DNA from: Campylobacterota bacterium
GTDB lineage: Bacteria; Campylobacterota; Campylobacteria; Campylobacterales; Sulfurovaceae
Assembly (NCBI GenBank): GCA_030595845.1
Contig: JAUVCL010000016.1
Coordinates: 1-19,784 of the forward strand
Direction: 5' to 3'
DNA length: 19,784 nucleotides
The translations under genes and the position numbers were made by a program. Of this stretch, positions 1 to 7,525 are shown piece after piece; position 1 is the stretch's first letter, and the number at the start of each line of letters is the position of its first letter. The notes under the pieces were generated by a model that searched no databases, was not told the origin of the DNA, and worked only from the letters and a program-made list of their open reading frames with translations.

Positions 1-1
1 A

Positions 2-49
2 GGTGGACTTTCTGCATTTTGGGTACTTGAACGTCTTACTTCTTTTTAG
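2..49 (+). CDS. Possible C-terminal end of an upstream membrane protein (partial)
   Basis: The frame starting at base 2 is open to a TAG at 47-49 and encodes a short hydrophobic tail, GGLSAFWVLERLTSF. A Gly-rich helix ending in a W-x-x-E-R pattern is reminiscent of the end of HupE/UreJ-like membrane proteins, but 15 residues cannot prove this. Frame 1 is also open, to a TGA at 28-30, so even the frame is uncertain. The gene body lies left of the window. Confidence 0.22.
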   Translation, partial: GGLSAFWVLERLTSF

Positions 50-117
50 AAATTACATATCAGACTTCAGTATAAATTCTTTTTTAGGATAGACAAGAGA
101 GTCATTACTTGCTAAAA

Positions 118-126
118 TGATATACA
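118..126 (+). promoter_or_regulatory. Candidate extended -10 promoter for the small secreted protein gene
   Basis: TGaTATACA at 118-126 is a TG-n-hexamer extended -10. It lies about 55 bases upstream of the ATG at 181 and would give a leader of about 48 bases. TATAAC at 128-133 is an overlapping alternative. No good -35 is visible, which is normal for promoters of Campylobacterota. Confidence 0.35.
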
Positions 127-180
127 CTATAACTATGCCTAATTTGGGCTAAACACATTTTTATTCTAAAGGAAACATAC

Positions 181-429
181 ATGAAAACATATACAACACT
201 CTTATTAACATCACTTTTGGCTACATCATTTCTCTCTGCTGGTCCCATAGTAAACGCAGCTGTACTTGATAACAATGGTAATCCAAATAACTCTGTCGTA
301 AAAAAAGCAGCAAAAGTCGGTATTGCCAATGAGATGATAGACCCTAATGATTCAGCCGTAGAGAAAGTCGTTAAAGGAAAAATGGTTCGTGGTGATTACC
401 GTGCAAAAAGAAAAGTAAAAAATAGATAA
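181..429 (+). CDS. Small secreted hypothetical protein
   Basis: An 82-residue protein that I do not recognise. Residues 1-27 form a clear Sec signal peptide: MKTYTT, then a hydrophobic core LLLTSLLATSFLSAG, then a VNA-A type cleavage site near residue 27. The mature part is about 55 residues, polar, without cysteine, and ends in a strongly basic tail (residues 67-82, rich in Lys and Arg). The pattern 'NNSVVKKAAKVG' is echoed by 'NDSAVEKVVKGK', so the mature protein may be two copies of a roughly 20-residue unit. An AAGGAAA ribosome site lies just before the ATG. The next gene starts one base after the stop, so the two are probably cotranscribed. It is predicted to be periplasmic or envelope-attached; function unknown. 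Confidence 0.7.
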   Translation: MKTYTTLLLTSLLATSFLSAGPIVNAAVLDNNGNPNNSVVKKAAKVGIANEMIDPNDSAVEKVVKGKMVRGDYRAKRKVKNR

Positions 430-430
430 A

Positions 431-832
431 ATGACAAAAGTATTGTTAGCAGGAATACTATTAGCATCAATATTACTAATACGCATGAATATGAGTTCAA
501 GTATAGAGAAAATTGAGGATTATAAGAAAAGTTGTGATAGTGGTAATACTAGCGCATGTAGCAAGCTTGGACTTATCTATTATGCTGGTCGAGGTGTGAA
601 TCAAGATGATCTTAAGGCGCTAGAACTTTATACGAAAGCGTGTAATGGTGAGGAGGCAACAGCTTGTTCTTCTCTTGGGTTTATGTATCGCAACGGTATC
701 GGTGTAACGAGTGATAATCTTAAAGCTATAAAATTTTATACTAAAGCATGTAATGCTGGTGATACTCCCGGATGCCGTACTCTTGGGATCATGTATGCAA
801 AAAAGGAAAATCTGATTATTGCGTATAAATGA
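431..832 (+). CDS. Sel1/Hcp-like repeat protein with CX7C cysteine pairs
   Basis: A 133-residue protein with an N-terminal hydrophobic segment (residues 4-19) that is a signal peptide or anchor. Helical Sel1-like repeats of exactly 36 residues follow. Cysteine pairs fall at 35/43, 71/79 and 107/115, each CX7C. This matches Helicobacter-type Hcp (cysteine-rich Sel1) proteins, where each pair forms a disulfide in an exported alpha/alpha repeat. Repeat cores read LGLIYYAGRGV and LGFMYRNGIGV. The third repeat stops early: after LGIMYAKKEN the expected G-x-G-V loop is missing and the protein ends at IIAYK. It is therefore short for the family and may be truncated. It lies one base after the preceding gene. 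Role inferred: periplasmic protein-protein scaffold; the partner is unknown. Confidence 0.8.
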   Translation: MTKVLLAGILLASILLIRMNMSSSIEKIEDYKKSCDSGNTSACSKLGLIYYAGRGVNQDDLKALELYTKACNGEEATACSSLGFMYRNGIGVTSDNLKAIKFYTKACNAGDTPGCRTLGIMYAKKENLIIAYK

Positions 833-903
833 CAGAGGATCTTTCTTTTTTTAATTTCATCAAGCGAAGGTTCACTGCTGGGTAAATAATAAGGATACAC
901 AGT

Positions 904-1746
904 TTGATCATCCATAAACAATATGACAATGGCTTTGAATATATAGAAATAAAGAACAATCAGGCAGAAGCCAAGATTGCTTTGCAGGGAGGTCATCTAT
1001 TTCATTATAAGGCCATAGGAAAACCTGCTTTATTATGGTTAAGTGAATTAGCGTACTTTGAAAAAGGCAAGGCTATTAGAGGGGGTGTACCTATTTGTTT
1101 CCCGTGGTTTGGTAAGCATAAAAATAATACCAGTCTTGCACAACACGGATTTGCACGAACACAAATGTGGGAAGTTGTGCTTGAAGAAGAGATCGATGCT
1201 GACAACACGCATATACGTCTAGAACTTAAGACCAATGTAGATACTTTGGAGCAGTGGCCATATCTTTTTGAGGCACATCTGGATATTATTATCGGGGCTA
1301 CATTAAGTATGGCTTTACATGTGACAAATAAAGATACTAAAGCATTTGAGATCAGCACAGCACTTCATAGCTATTTTTCCGTATCGGACATTGATACTGT
1401 TTCAATCAAAGGCTTGGAAAACTGCCTCTATTTTGATGCATTGAAAGTAGAAACTTTTATGCAGCATAAGGATGTTCACATTCAAGAAGAAGTAGACAGG
1501 GTATATAGTAACCCTTCTAAAACAATCTCCTTACTTCAAAATGATGGCTCTGTGCATCTTCAACAGGAAGGTTCAAATTCATTGGTTGTATGGAATCCAT
1601 GGATAGAAAAATCACAAAAGATGATAGATATGACAGATGATGGATATAAGAGTATGGTCTGTCTTGAAACATCTAATGTCAGGGATGATGCAAGAATAGT
1701 TAAGGCAAATGAATCGCATGTACTTAAAGTGACGATATCTCAATAG
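904..1746 (+). CDS. yeaD: D-hexose-6-phosphate mutarotase (YeaD family)
   Basis: A 280-residue aldose-1-epimerase-superfamily protein. It is expected to interconvert the alpha and beta anomers of glucose 6-phosphate or related hexose phosphates in the cytoplasm. The family signature RGGVPICFPWFG is at residues 59-70, after GGHLFHY at 29-35 and LLWLSE at 43-48. The likely catalytic pair is His155 (in ALHSYF) and Glu255 (in VCLETSNV). Length fits the family (about 270-300). The start is TTG: AAGGA at 891-895 sits 8 bases before it, and no in-frame ATG occurs before residue 88. It has no signal peptide. About 70 bases separate it from the Sel1 gene, and a new promoter follows it, so it may be the last gene of the upstream unit or stand alone. 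Confidence 0.88.
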   Translation: MIIHKQYDNGFEYIEIKNNQAEAKIALQGGHLFHYKAIGKPALLWLSELAYFEKGKAIRGGVPICFPWFGKHKNNTSLAQHGFARTQMWEVVLEEEIDADNTHIRLELKTNVDTLEQWPYLFEAHLDIIIGATLSMALHVTNKDTKAFEISTALHSYFSVSDIDTVSIKGLENCLYFDALKVETFMQHKDVHIQEEVDRVYSNPSKTISLLQNDGSVHLQQEGSNSLVVWNPWIEKSQKMIDMTDDGYKSMVCLETSNVRDDARIVKANESHVLKVTISQ

Positions 1747-1809
1747 AAGTAAGCATAAACAAAAAAATGATGACAAATTGACACATTTTTAAACGAAGAG
1801 ATACGACTG

Positions 1810-1818
1810 TGTTATAAT
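1810..1818 (+). promoter_or_regulatory. Extended -10 promoter for mltG-alkC
   Basis: TGtTATAAT at 1810-1818 is a perfect extended -10. It lies 28 bases before the mltG ATG and predicts a leader of about 22 bases. TTGACA at 1778-1783 is 29 bases upstream of the hexamer, too far to serve as its -35. Confidence 0.6.
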
Positions 1819-1846
1819 AAATCCAATAAATTTAAAATGGTGCAGT

Positions 1847-2968
1847 ATGATAAAAATATTCTTTAAGAAATATAAACGTTTTGTTATTTATGTAGCGATA
1901 GCTCTGTTTCTTTTCCTGCTTCCCGTACTTTATAGCTTTGTACCACTCAAAGATGCACCTCGAACATTTTATATTTCTTCTTCGGGCATAGATAATGTCA
2001 GGAAATCATTGAATGAAACTGGATATGCAGTGACATGGGTAGATCGTTTGATGATGCAGGTCATAGAAGTTCCTAGAAAGGGCTGGTACAGTGTTGAAGA
2101 AGATGATTATAACAGGTTAGATTTTTTTAAGAATCTGTATCGACACAAAGCTAAGACGATGGATGTTGTGGTCTATGCGGGAGAGACAGCAGAAGAATTG
2201 ACTTCGCGCTTGGCCAATGACATGAAGCTGGACCAAAAAAAATTACTCTCCTATTACAAAAAAGAGACTTTCTTTAAAGAAGCAGATATTTTTGCAGACC
2301 GTTATACTTTAGCTAGAAAGGCGAATGAAAATGCAACGATGTCATATCTTTTTGATGTTTCCAGAAGAACACTCGTGGGCTATGCTGTTGAACACTTCAA
2401 AGAAGAACCAGAACTGTCTGAGTTGAAGATATTGCTTACGATGGCTTCTATTATTCAAAAAGAGAGTAACGATGTTAAAGAGATGTCTCTGATCTCTTCG
2501 GTGATCCATAACCGTCTTGAAAAGGGTATGAAACTACAGATGGACAGTACATTGAATTATGGTAAATATTCGCATACCATTGTGACACCTGAGCGCATTA
2601 AAACAGACAATAGCCATTATAATACCTATAAGCACAAGGGCTTGCCGCGTCAACCTCTCAGCACAGTTACCCTTGATGCATTTAATGCGGCAAAATACCC
2701 TGCAAAAAATGACTATCTCTTTTTTATGCTTTCCAAAACAGGAGGACATAATTTTTCGGCTACCTATGCCGAACACCTCGATAATATAAAAACGTTTAGG
2801 GTTCATCAGAAAAAGAAGAAAGAAGCAAGACTGAAAGAGCAAAAAAAGCTGCAAGAGCAAGAAAAGAAAAAACAGTTAATAAAACAAGTCCCGTTGAAAG
2901 AGAAAAAACAGTTAAAAGAAGCATCTGAGGCGAATACCACTATTGCATTAGAACAAAAGAGTAAATAA
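1847..2968 (+). CDS. mltG: Endolytic peptidoglycan transglycosylase MltG (YceG family)
   Basis: A 373-residue inner-membrane protein with one N-terminal transmembrane helix (about residues 11-31) and a periplasmic catalytic domain. MltG cuts nascent glycan strands and limits their length. The YceG motifs are present: MASIIQKES with the likely catalytic Glu at 206, SVIHNRLEKGMKLQMDST at 218-235 with a YG following, SHYNTYKHKGLP at 256-267, and GGHNFSATYAEH at 299-310. A LysM-like part precedes (YAGETAEELTSRL, 110-122). Residues 321-373 are an unusual Lys/Gln/Glu-rich tail, probably coiled or disordered, beyond the usual family end. The Shine-Dalgarno site is weak. The stop overlaps the next ATG as TAATG, so it is translationally coupled to alkC. 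Confidence 0.93.
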   Translation: MIKIFFKKYKRFVIYVAIALFLFLLPVLYSFVPLKDAPRTFYISSSGIDNVRKSLNETGYAVTWVDRLMMQVIEVPRKGWYSVEEDDYNRLDFFKNLYRHKAKTMDVVVYAGETAEELTSRLANDMKLDQKKLLSYYKKETFFKEADIFADRYTLARKANENATMSYLFDVSRRTLVGYAVEHFKEEPELSELKILLTMASIIQKESNDVKEMSLISSVIHNRLEKGMKLQMDSTLNYGKYSHTIVTPERIKTDNSHYNTYKHKGLPRQPLSTVTLDAFNAAKYPAKNDYLFFMLSKTGGHNFSATYAEHLDNIKTFRVHQKKKKEARLKEQKKLQEQEKKKQLIKQVPLKEKKQLKEASEANTTIALEQKSK

Positions 2969-4110
2969 TGGCAGAGAAGGTCTTACTTAAAGATACACTG
3001 TACAATCCTTTGAAAGTCAGAAAGATCGCTTTAGAGATTAAAACGATCTATCCTGATTTTCAAGAGTTAGTATTTGAGAAAGAAGTGTGCGAACTCTTTC
3101 CAGAACTTGAATTAAAAGCACGTATGTACCATATACGTGATATGTTGGGTAAGTATTTGCCAAAAGAGTATGAATCAGCTGTAGGAATACTGTTGAGATC
3201 TTTACCCAAAGAGCTTGATAGTACGAAGAGTGATGATGATTTTGGAGATTTTATTTATGCACCGTATAGTGAATTTGTGACACTTCATGGTTGTAGCAAG
3301 GAATATTTGAAGTTTTCTCTTGAAGCATTACGGGAACTTACCAAACGTTTTTCTGTAGAGTTTTCCATTCGTGATTTTATAAACAGTTATCCCAAACAGA
3401 CTTTGGAAATGCTAAGCGTTTGCGCTGTGTCTAATAATTATCATGAAAGAAGACTCGCTTCTGAAGGACTTAGACCCAAGTTGCCCTGGGCAAAGAAATT
3501 GACCCTGGATCATCGTGAACCCTTGATGCATTTAGATCAACTCTTTTATGACAAGACCCGTTACGTCACAAGGTCTGTAGCTAATCATCTCAATGATATC
3601 GCCAAGATCGATGCCCCTTTGGTCATAGAAACACTTAAAAGATGGAAAGATTCAGGTAAACAAAATCCCAAAGAGATGGATTATATCACTAATCATGCCT
3701 TACGTACACTGGTAAAACAGGGCAATGAAGATGCCTTGTTGCTACTTGGGTATGTAAAAGAACCTAATATAAGAGTCAGTAGCTTTATTGTACATACTGA
3801 ACATGTGAGGATAGGGGATGCTTTGGTATTTGACGTAACACTGGAAGCCAAGGAAGATACGAAGCTCATCATAGACTATATCGTACATTTTCGGACTAAA
3901 GCTGGTAAATTTAGTCCAAAAGTACATAAGTTAAAGAAAATAGAATTGAAAAAAGATACATCTATCACAGTGCAAAAAAAGCATTTTTTTAAAGCCAATA
4001 TGAGCACACGGAAACTGTATGAAGGTGAGCACAAAGTAGAACTACAGATCAATGGTGTGATATACAAAGAGAAACCGTTTACATTGAGGAGAGGTGAGGG
4101 TACACTTTGA
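2968..4110 (+). CDS. alkC: AlkC-type 3-methyladenine DNA glycosylase with C-terminal Ig-like domain
   Basis: A 380-residue cytoplasmic HEAT-like-repeat protein of the AlkC branch of the AlkC/AlkD superfamily (COG4335 type), which excises alkylated bases such as 3-methyladenine. The hallmark blocks are clear: RRLASEGLRPKLPWA at 161-175, RSVANHLNDIAK at 202-213 and HALRTLVKQG at 243-252. After the repeats, residues about 268-377 are beta-rich (for example DALVFDVTLEAKED, YIVHFRTKAGK). They fit the Ig-like domain found in part of the AlkC family. The start ATG overlaps the mltG stop by one base. The pairing with a cell-wall enzyme is probably only transcriptional. Activity is inferred from family, not shown. 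A second alkylation-repair gene (ogt) lies 5.5 kb away. Confidence 0.88.
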   Translation: MAEKVLLKDTLYNPLKVRKIALEIKTIYPDFQELVFEKEVCELFPELELKARMYHIRDMLGKYLPKEYESAVGILLRSLPKELDSTKSDDDFGDFIYAPYSEFVTLHGCSKEYLKFSLEALRELTKRFSVEFSIRDFINSYPKQTLEMLSVCAVSNNYHERRLASEGLRPKLPWAKKLTLDHREPLMHLDQLFYDKTRYVTRSVANHLNDIAKIDAPLVIETLKRWKDSGKQNPKEMDYITNHALRTLVKQGNEDALLLLGYVKEPNIRVSSFIVHTEHVRIGDALVFDVTLEAKEDTKLIIDYIVHFRTKAGKFSPKVHKLKKIELKKDTSITVQKKHFFKANMSTRKLYEGEHKVELQINGVIYKEKPFTLRRGEGTL

Positions 4111-4161
4111 ATAGTTAGAAATGCAATTACACTATTTTAATAGTCATACAGCTATGTTCTG

Positions 4162-4196
4162 AAAACCTTATAAAGTTATATATTTCATAAGGTTTT
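4162..4196. terminator. AT-rich hairpin after alkC, possible terminator
   Basis: AAAACCTTAT at 4162-4171 pairs perfectly with ATAAGGTTTT at 4187-4196 across a 15-base loop. Three further A-T pairs are possible past a bulged C. The plus-strand 3' arm ends in TTTTG. It lies 51 bases after the alkC stop, between convergent units, and the mirrored A/T ends could serve either direction. Only two G-C pairs, so weak. Confidence 0.45.
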
Positions 4197-4457
4197 GTAA
4201 CATTTCCATTAGAACTACACACGAGATACAGGGAACTACAATGCGTATGTATTGTCAAAAATAAATCTAATGTAAGAAGTCTTAGTTTTTACGACTAACA
4301 AGTCTAATTATAGTACCATGCAATACCTTGTCTTTCTTTTTTGGTATTCCTCCAAAAAAGTTAGTATTTGTATACTCAGTGATGATACACGTAGAGAGAG
4401 TAGTCCTCCAGGAACTGATCATTTCATTAAATATCTTAAATTTAGCATAAAATTTAT
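4197..4457. other. Gene-free remainder of the convergent gap between alkC and the efflux operon
   Basis: I see no convincing gene here. A plus-strand open frame from 4318 runs into the efflux gene as its antisense shadow. Small imperfect dyads occur (TTAGT at 4282-4286 with ACTAA at 4294-4298; AATACC at 4322-4327 with GGTATT at 4343-4348). They are too short to call terminators for the minus-strand operon. Confidence 0.4.
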
Positions 4458-5807
4458 TTATTCAAAGCTTCCACCTAATGCAAGATGTAAGTTTACACGG
4501 TTTATAAGTCGTTTTTTGGCAATTTGTACTTTTGCTATTTCTGCTTTTATCCATTCACCCTGGGTCAGAATAACATCAAGTATAGAACTCTCACCGATAC
4601 GATACTTTTCGGTTGTCATCTGATATGCTATTTTATACTCAGATGCCGTAGTCTTGATATATCGGTACTGTTTAGAGAGGTAACTTTCCATGGATAATGC
4701 ATTTTCAACTTCCTGGAAGGCATGGAGTGCAGTATGTGCATAAGATGCTATGCTGGCTCTCTGATCTGCTGAAGCGCTTTCAACCTGTGATTCAATGGCG
4801 CCACCTGTATAGAGTGGTGCAAAGATACCGGCCGCAAGATTTGTAATAGCATTATTAATAGAGTTTGCTCCTACTCCTAGGCTTAGGTTTATACTTGGAA
4901 GGTGAAGAAGTTTGGCAGCTGCTTCTTTATGAAAAGAAGCAGCTACACGCGCTTCCGCAGCGATCAGGTCAGGTCGACGTTCAAGAAGCTGAGCAGGTAG
5001 TCCTGCTGTTGGTATATGAGCAGGTACAACATAAAGTTTTTTTGCCTTCACTGCTGCCGAAGGATAACGACCGATCAGAACTTCAAGCGCTCTCTGTGCT
5101 CTCTCTTTAGCTGAACGTGAAGCAGAGGATGCTTGTTTCGCAGAGGCTACAAGTGCTTTACTTACGTGCACATCTCTCTTGTTCCCTTGTCCTATCTTTT
5201 CTCTTGCAGTCAGGACTTGAAGTCCTTTTTCCTGTAGTTTTACTATCTCTTTTGAAAAACGTACAATTTCATCATTTGCACTCAGAAGAAACCATGCTTT
5301 TGCTGTATTGGCAGCGAGTGATTGTCTTGCAAAGTTATAATCAGCGATCGTCGCTGCTGTGAGTTCTTGTTCAGCAGTAACACTGTTTTGAACACGTCCC
5401 CATAGATCAGGCTCCCAACTCATACCAAGTCCCCCAAAAGAGACTTCATTGGCTCCTTCAGCATTATTATCATGATAACTTCCACTGAGTCCGATTAAAG
5501 GTTTTAATTCTGACTCCGTTAGACTTGTTAATGCATACGCTCTTTCTACTCGGGCTTTGGCAACTTGTAAGTTAGGGTTGTGTATCTGTGCTTCTTTTAC
5601 CAATGCGTTGAGTGTCGGATCCTTAAAAGTACGGATCCAATTATCCTCTACATTTTTAGTAGAGGCATTTTGGGAATAATGTTGGGGTGCTTTTGTCTTG
5701 TTCTCTTCAGATTTAATGCTTGCAACGGCTTCATCATGACTGGGAACCATATTTGCACATCCTGAAAACAAAAGAATGAATGGAACCGTATAGATACTTT
5801 TTTTCAT
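4458..5807 (-). CDS. Outer-membrane efflux lipoprotein, NodT/OprM type (TolC superfamily)
   Basis: A 449-residue outer-membrane channel of the RND/HlyD-associated NodT family. A lipoprotein signal ends in the lipobox LLFSGC, giving lipid-modified Cys17. Two OEP repeats follow (about 55-245 and 270-445). WEPDLWGRV at 131-139 and GLPAQLLERRPDL at 269-281 are family landmarks. The trimer should form the outer-membrane barrel and periplasmic alpha-barrel for export. Its ATG follows the adaptor stop by 15 bases, with an AAGGTGAG ribosome site. It is the last gene of a three-gene minus-strand operon with no inner-membrane pump encoded. The substrate cannot be read from sequence. Confidence 0.93.
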   Translation of the reverse strand: MKKSIYTVPFILLFSGCANMVPSHDEAVASIKSEENKTKAPQHYSQNASTKNVEDNWIRTFKDPTLNALVKEAQIHNPNLQVAKARVERAYALTSLTESELKPLIGLSGSYHDNNAEGANEVSFGGLGMSWEPDLWGRVQNSVTAEQELTAATIADYNFARQSLAANTAKAWFLLSANDEIVRFSKEIVKLQEKGLQVLTAREKIGQGNKRDVHVSKALVASAKQASSASRSAKERAQRALEVLIGRYPSAAVKAKKLYVVPAHIPTAGLPAQLLERRPDLIAAEARVAASFHKEAAAKLLHLPSINLSLGVGANSINNAITNLAAGIFAPLYTGGAIESQVESASADQRASIASYAHTALHAFQEVENALSMESYLSKQYRYIKTTASEYKIAYQMTTEKYRIGESSILDVILTQGEWIKAEIAKVQIAKKRLINRVNLHLALGGSFE

Positions 5808-5822
5808 ACTGTGCTCACCTTT

Positions 5823-6776
5823 TTAATGGAAGTGCAGAAAATTCTGCCAACTTTGCATACGGAAAAGTATTTTGCGAACGATGGCAACATGTCCCCAAAC
5901 TACATGATCAGTGTAGCTTACTGCAACAGCATCTGCCCCAAGAGGAAGATTATACTCAGTCATATCCACATCTATCTTGATAATAACAGGAATCTGTCCT
6001 GCAGGTAATCCTCTTCTTATTGTGTACATATTTCGACCGGCTATTAATTCACCCTCAGCCATAGCAGGCAATACCCGTACGACATGTGCCTGAAAAGATT
6101 TTCCCGGAAGCGCAGGGAATATCACTTCAGCATAATTACCAGGTTTTAAGTTAGACAGAGGTTCTTGCCCAAAACCTGCGATAAATGTTGCTGAATCTGT
6201 ATTGACAAAGGTCATGACCGGAAGTGCAGGAATTGTAACTGCCATTTGTCCCGGACGAACTCGTATATGTGTGACATAACCATTGGAAGGTGCACGTACG
6301 ATACAGCTGTCAAGATCAAAGTTAGCACCCACAAGCTGAGCAGTCAGGCTACCAACCTGTTTGCGGTATTCATGCACATCAAATTTTGAACCACCTGCTA
6401 CTTTTCTAAGTTCAATTGTGTCTTCCAGTCGCGCTTTGGCAAATTCAAGTTGGGCAATGATATCATCTACTTTTGCTCTATAAGGTGTATCTTCAAGTTT
6501 AAAAAGAATGTCACCTTTTTTGATATTTTCATTAGGTTTAGCGGAAACCTCAATGACTTTACCTCTTACATTTGGAACGATACCAGTTGTTACAAAATAA
6601 GTTCTTGCAGAGATTGATGCAGGATGATAATATGCCATTCCCATAAGGGTAGTACCAATCATTGCGATCCCACCAAGGATAGCTGTTGTCATGGACCATT
6701 TGTTCACAGTGATCCTAAATATCTTGAAGATGATCCAGCACAGTGTGATATAGGTCAGTATCATTAAGAGTTCCAT
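5823..6776 (-). CDS. HlyD-family periplasmic adaptor, YiaV/YibH-like
   Basis: A 317-residue membrane-fusion protein. Two N-terminal transmembrane segments (about residues 4-22 and 30-50) flank FKIFRITVNKW, a pattern characteristic of E. coli YiaV and YibH. The lipoyl half-motifs follow (VRGKVIEVSAKPNENIKKGD near 75-94 and IVRAPSNGYVTHIRVRPGQ near 160-178). The C-terminus (VAIVRKILFRMQSWQNFL) also matches YiaV. The alpha-hairpin between the lipoyl halves is only about 60-65 residues, clearly shorter than in the roughly 380-residue E. coli proteins. The start overlaps the DUF3302 stop as TAATG, with GAGGT upstream. It should bridge an inner-membrane partner and the NodT channel next door. Confidence 0.9.
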   Translation of the reverse strand: MELLMILTYITLCWIIFKIFRITVNKWSMTTAILGGIAMIGTTLMGMAYYHPASISARTYFVTTGIVPNVRGKVIEVSAKPNENIKKGDILFKLEDTPYRAKVDDIIAQLEFAKARLEDTIELRKVAGGSKFDVHEYRKQVGSLTAQLVGANFDLDSCIVRAPSNGYVTHIRVRPGQMAVTIPALPVMTFVNTDSATFIAGFGQEPLSNLKPGNYAEVIFPALPGKSFQAHVVRVLPAMAEGELIAGRNMYTIRRGLPAGQIPVIIKIDVDMTEYNLPLGADAVAVSYTDHVVWGHVAIVRKILFRMQSWQNFLHFH

Positions 6777-7168
6777 TAGCGCACCTCTCTTGTCTCTTTG
6801 CTGTCAGGGCTGTCAACACGCTCGTTTATTTCAGAGAGTTTCATCTCCAAAGTACTAAGTCTTGCTCGAAGCTCTTCTATTTCTTTGTCCTGTGCAGGAG
6901 AGTTCTTTATCTCAATGGTTTCCATTCCCCACCCTTCTCCTGGCGTATACAAGTATGCCCATATCCAAAGAAAAGGCCAAATAACATGTAAAAGAAAAAG
7001 ACTGACCCATCCTGCGATATGTATGGCATCTCGATGAGGGTGATTTCTTTTTTTTGCGATCTCATAGGGGATATCATGGATATATATCACCACATAGATG
7101 AGAAATGTCACAACGACTATCATCATCACCAAGGCAATAACATCAGGTACATCTGTATTAATTTGCAT
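6776..7168 (-). CDS. DUF3302 inner-membrane protein (YibI/YiaW-like)
   Basis: A 130-residue protein of the DUF3302 family. Two transmembrane segments (about 9-30 and 51-73) flank the very conserved stretch IHDIPYEIAKKRNHPH, and AGWVSLFLLHVIWPFLW follows. This matches E. coli YibI and YiaW, which sit next to the YibH/YiaV adaptors exactly as here. After YTPGEGWGME (about 74-83), residues 88-130 form a charged probable coiled coil (EIEELRARLSTLEMKLSEI), longer than I expect for the family. First gene of the operon, with AAGGAGT at 7175-7181 as ribosome site. Its biochemical role is unknown; the constant pairing suggests it is a subunit of the export complex. Confidence 0.9.
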   Translation of the reverse strand: MQINTDVPDVIALVMMIVVVTFLIYVVIYIHDIPYEIAKKRNHPHRDAIHIAGWVSLFLLHVIWPFLWIWAYLYTPGEGWGMETIEIKNSPAQDKEIEELRARLSTLEMKLSEINERVDSPDSKETREVR

Positions 7169-7525
7169 TTTAAAACTCCTTAAATAATATAGTGAACTTT
7201 CTTTGGATCAATCAGTAAAAATTATTTTTGGCACAAGGTTTCCTTGATACTGTGGTGAGTATAACATATATTTTTATAGATGTAAAATACAATATCTTAT
7301 AATAACGTTCCCAATTGAATTTAGATATTTTCTTAAATGGAGAGATCTATAGGGTCTTGTAAACTTTTATATCCCAAGGCGATTACTATATTTTGACTTT
7401 TTTATGACATCTTTTTAGTATCATGGTCTTATCAATAAAATATGTGATGTAAAGTTGAACACATATTTTATAGTTTTGTGCCTAGGGGTAAAAATAAGGT
7501 CATTTGTTGAAAAAAGGGGGAGTGA
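7169..7525. promoter_or_regulatory. Divergent control region between the efflux operon and the c-di-GMP gene
   Basis: This 357-base AT-rich gap holds the promoters of two divergent units. For the plus strand, TTGACT at 7393-7398 and TAGTAT at 7416-7421 are separated by exactly 17 bases, giving a leader of about 100 bases. TATAAT at 7298-7303 is another possible -10. For the minus strand I see the AAGGAGT ribosome site but no single convincing promoter. No coding frame or riboswitch-like fold was recognised. Confidence 0.45.

Noticed and set aside
1778..1783. TTGACA as -35 for the mltG promoter
   Set aside because: It is 29 bases from the TATAAT, far outside the 16-18 base range; the extended -10 explains the promoter better.
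4318..4623. 101-codon plus-strand open frame in the convergent gap
   Set aside because: Its second half is antisense to the clear NodT gene, it has no ribosome site, and its protein has no recognisable pattern.
6798..7037. 79-codon plus-strand frame inside the DUF3302 gene
   Set aside because: It is an antisense shadow of a confidently recognised membrane protein.
7403..7417. TATGACATCTTTTTA also found at 18769-18783
   Set aside because: A 15-base match between two AT-rich promoter regions in 20 kb is close to chance expectation; no dyad or common function supports it.
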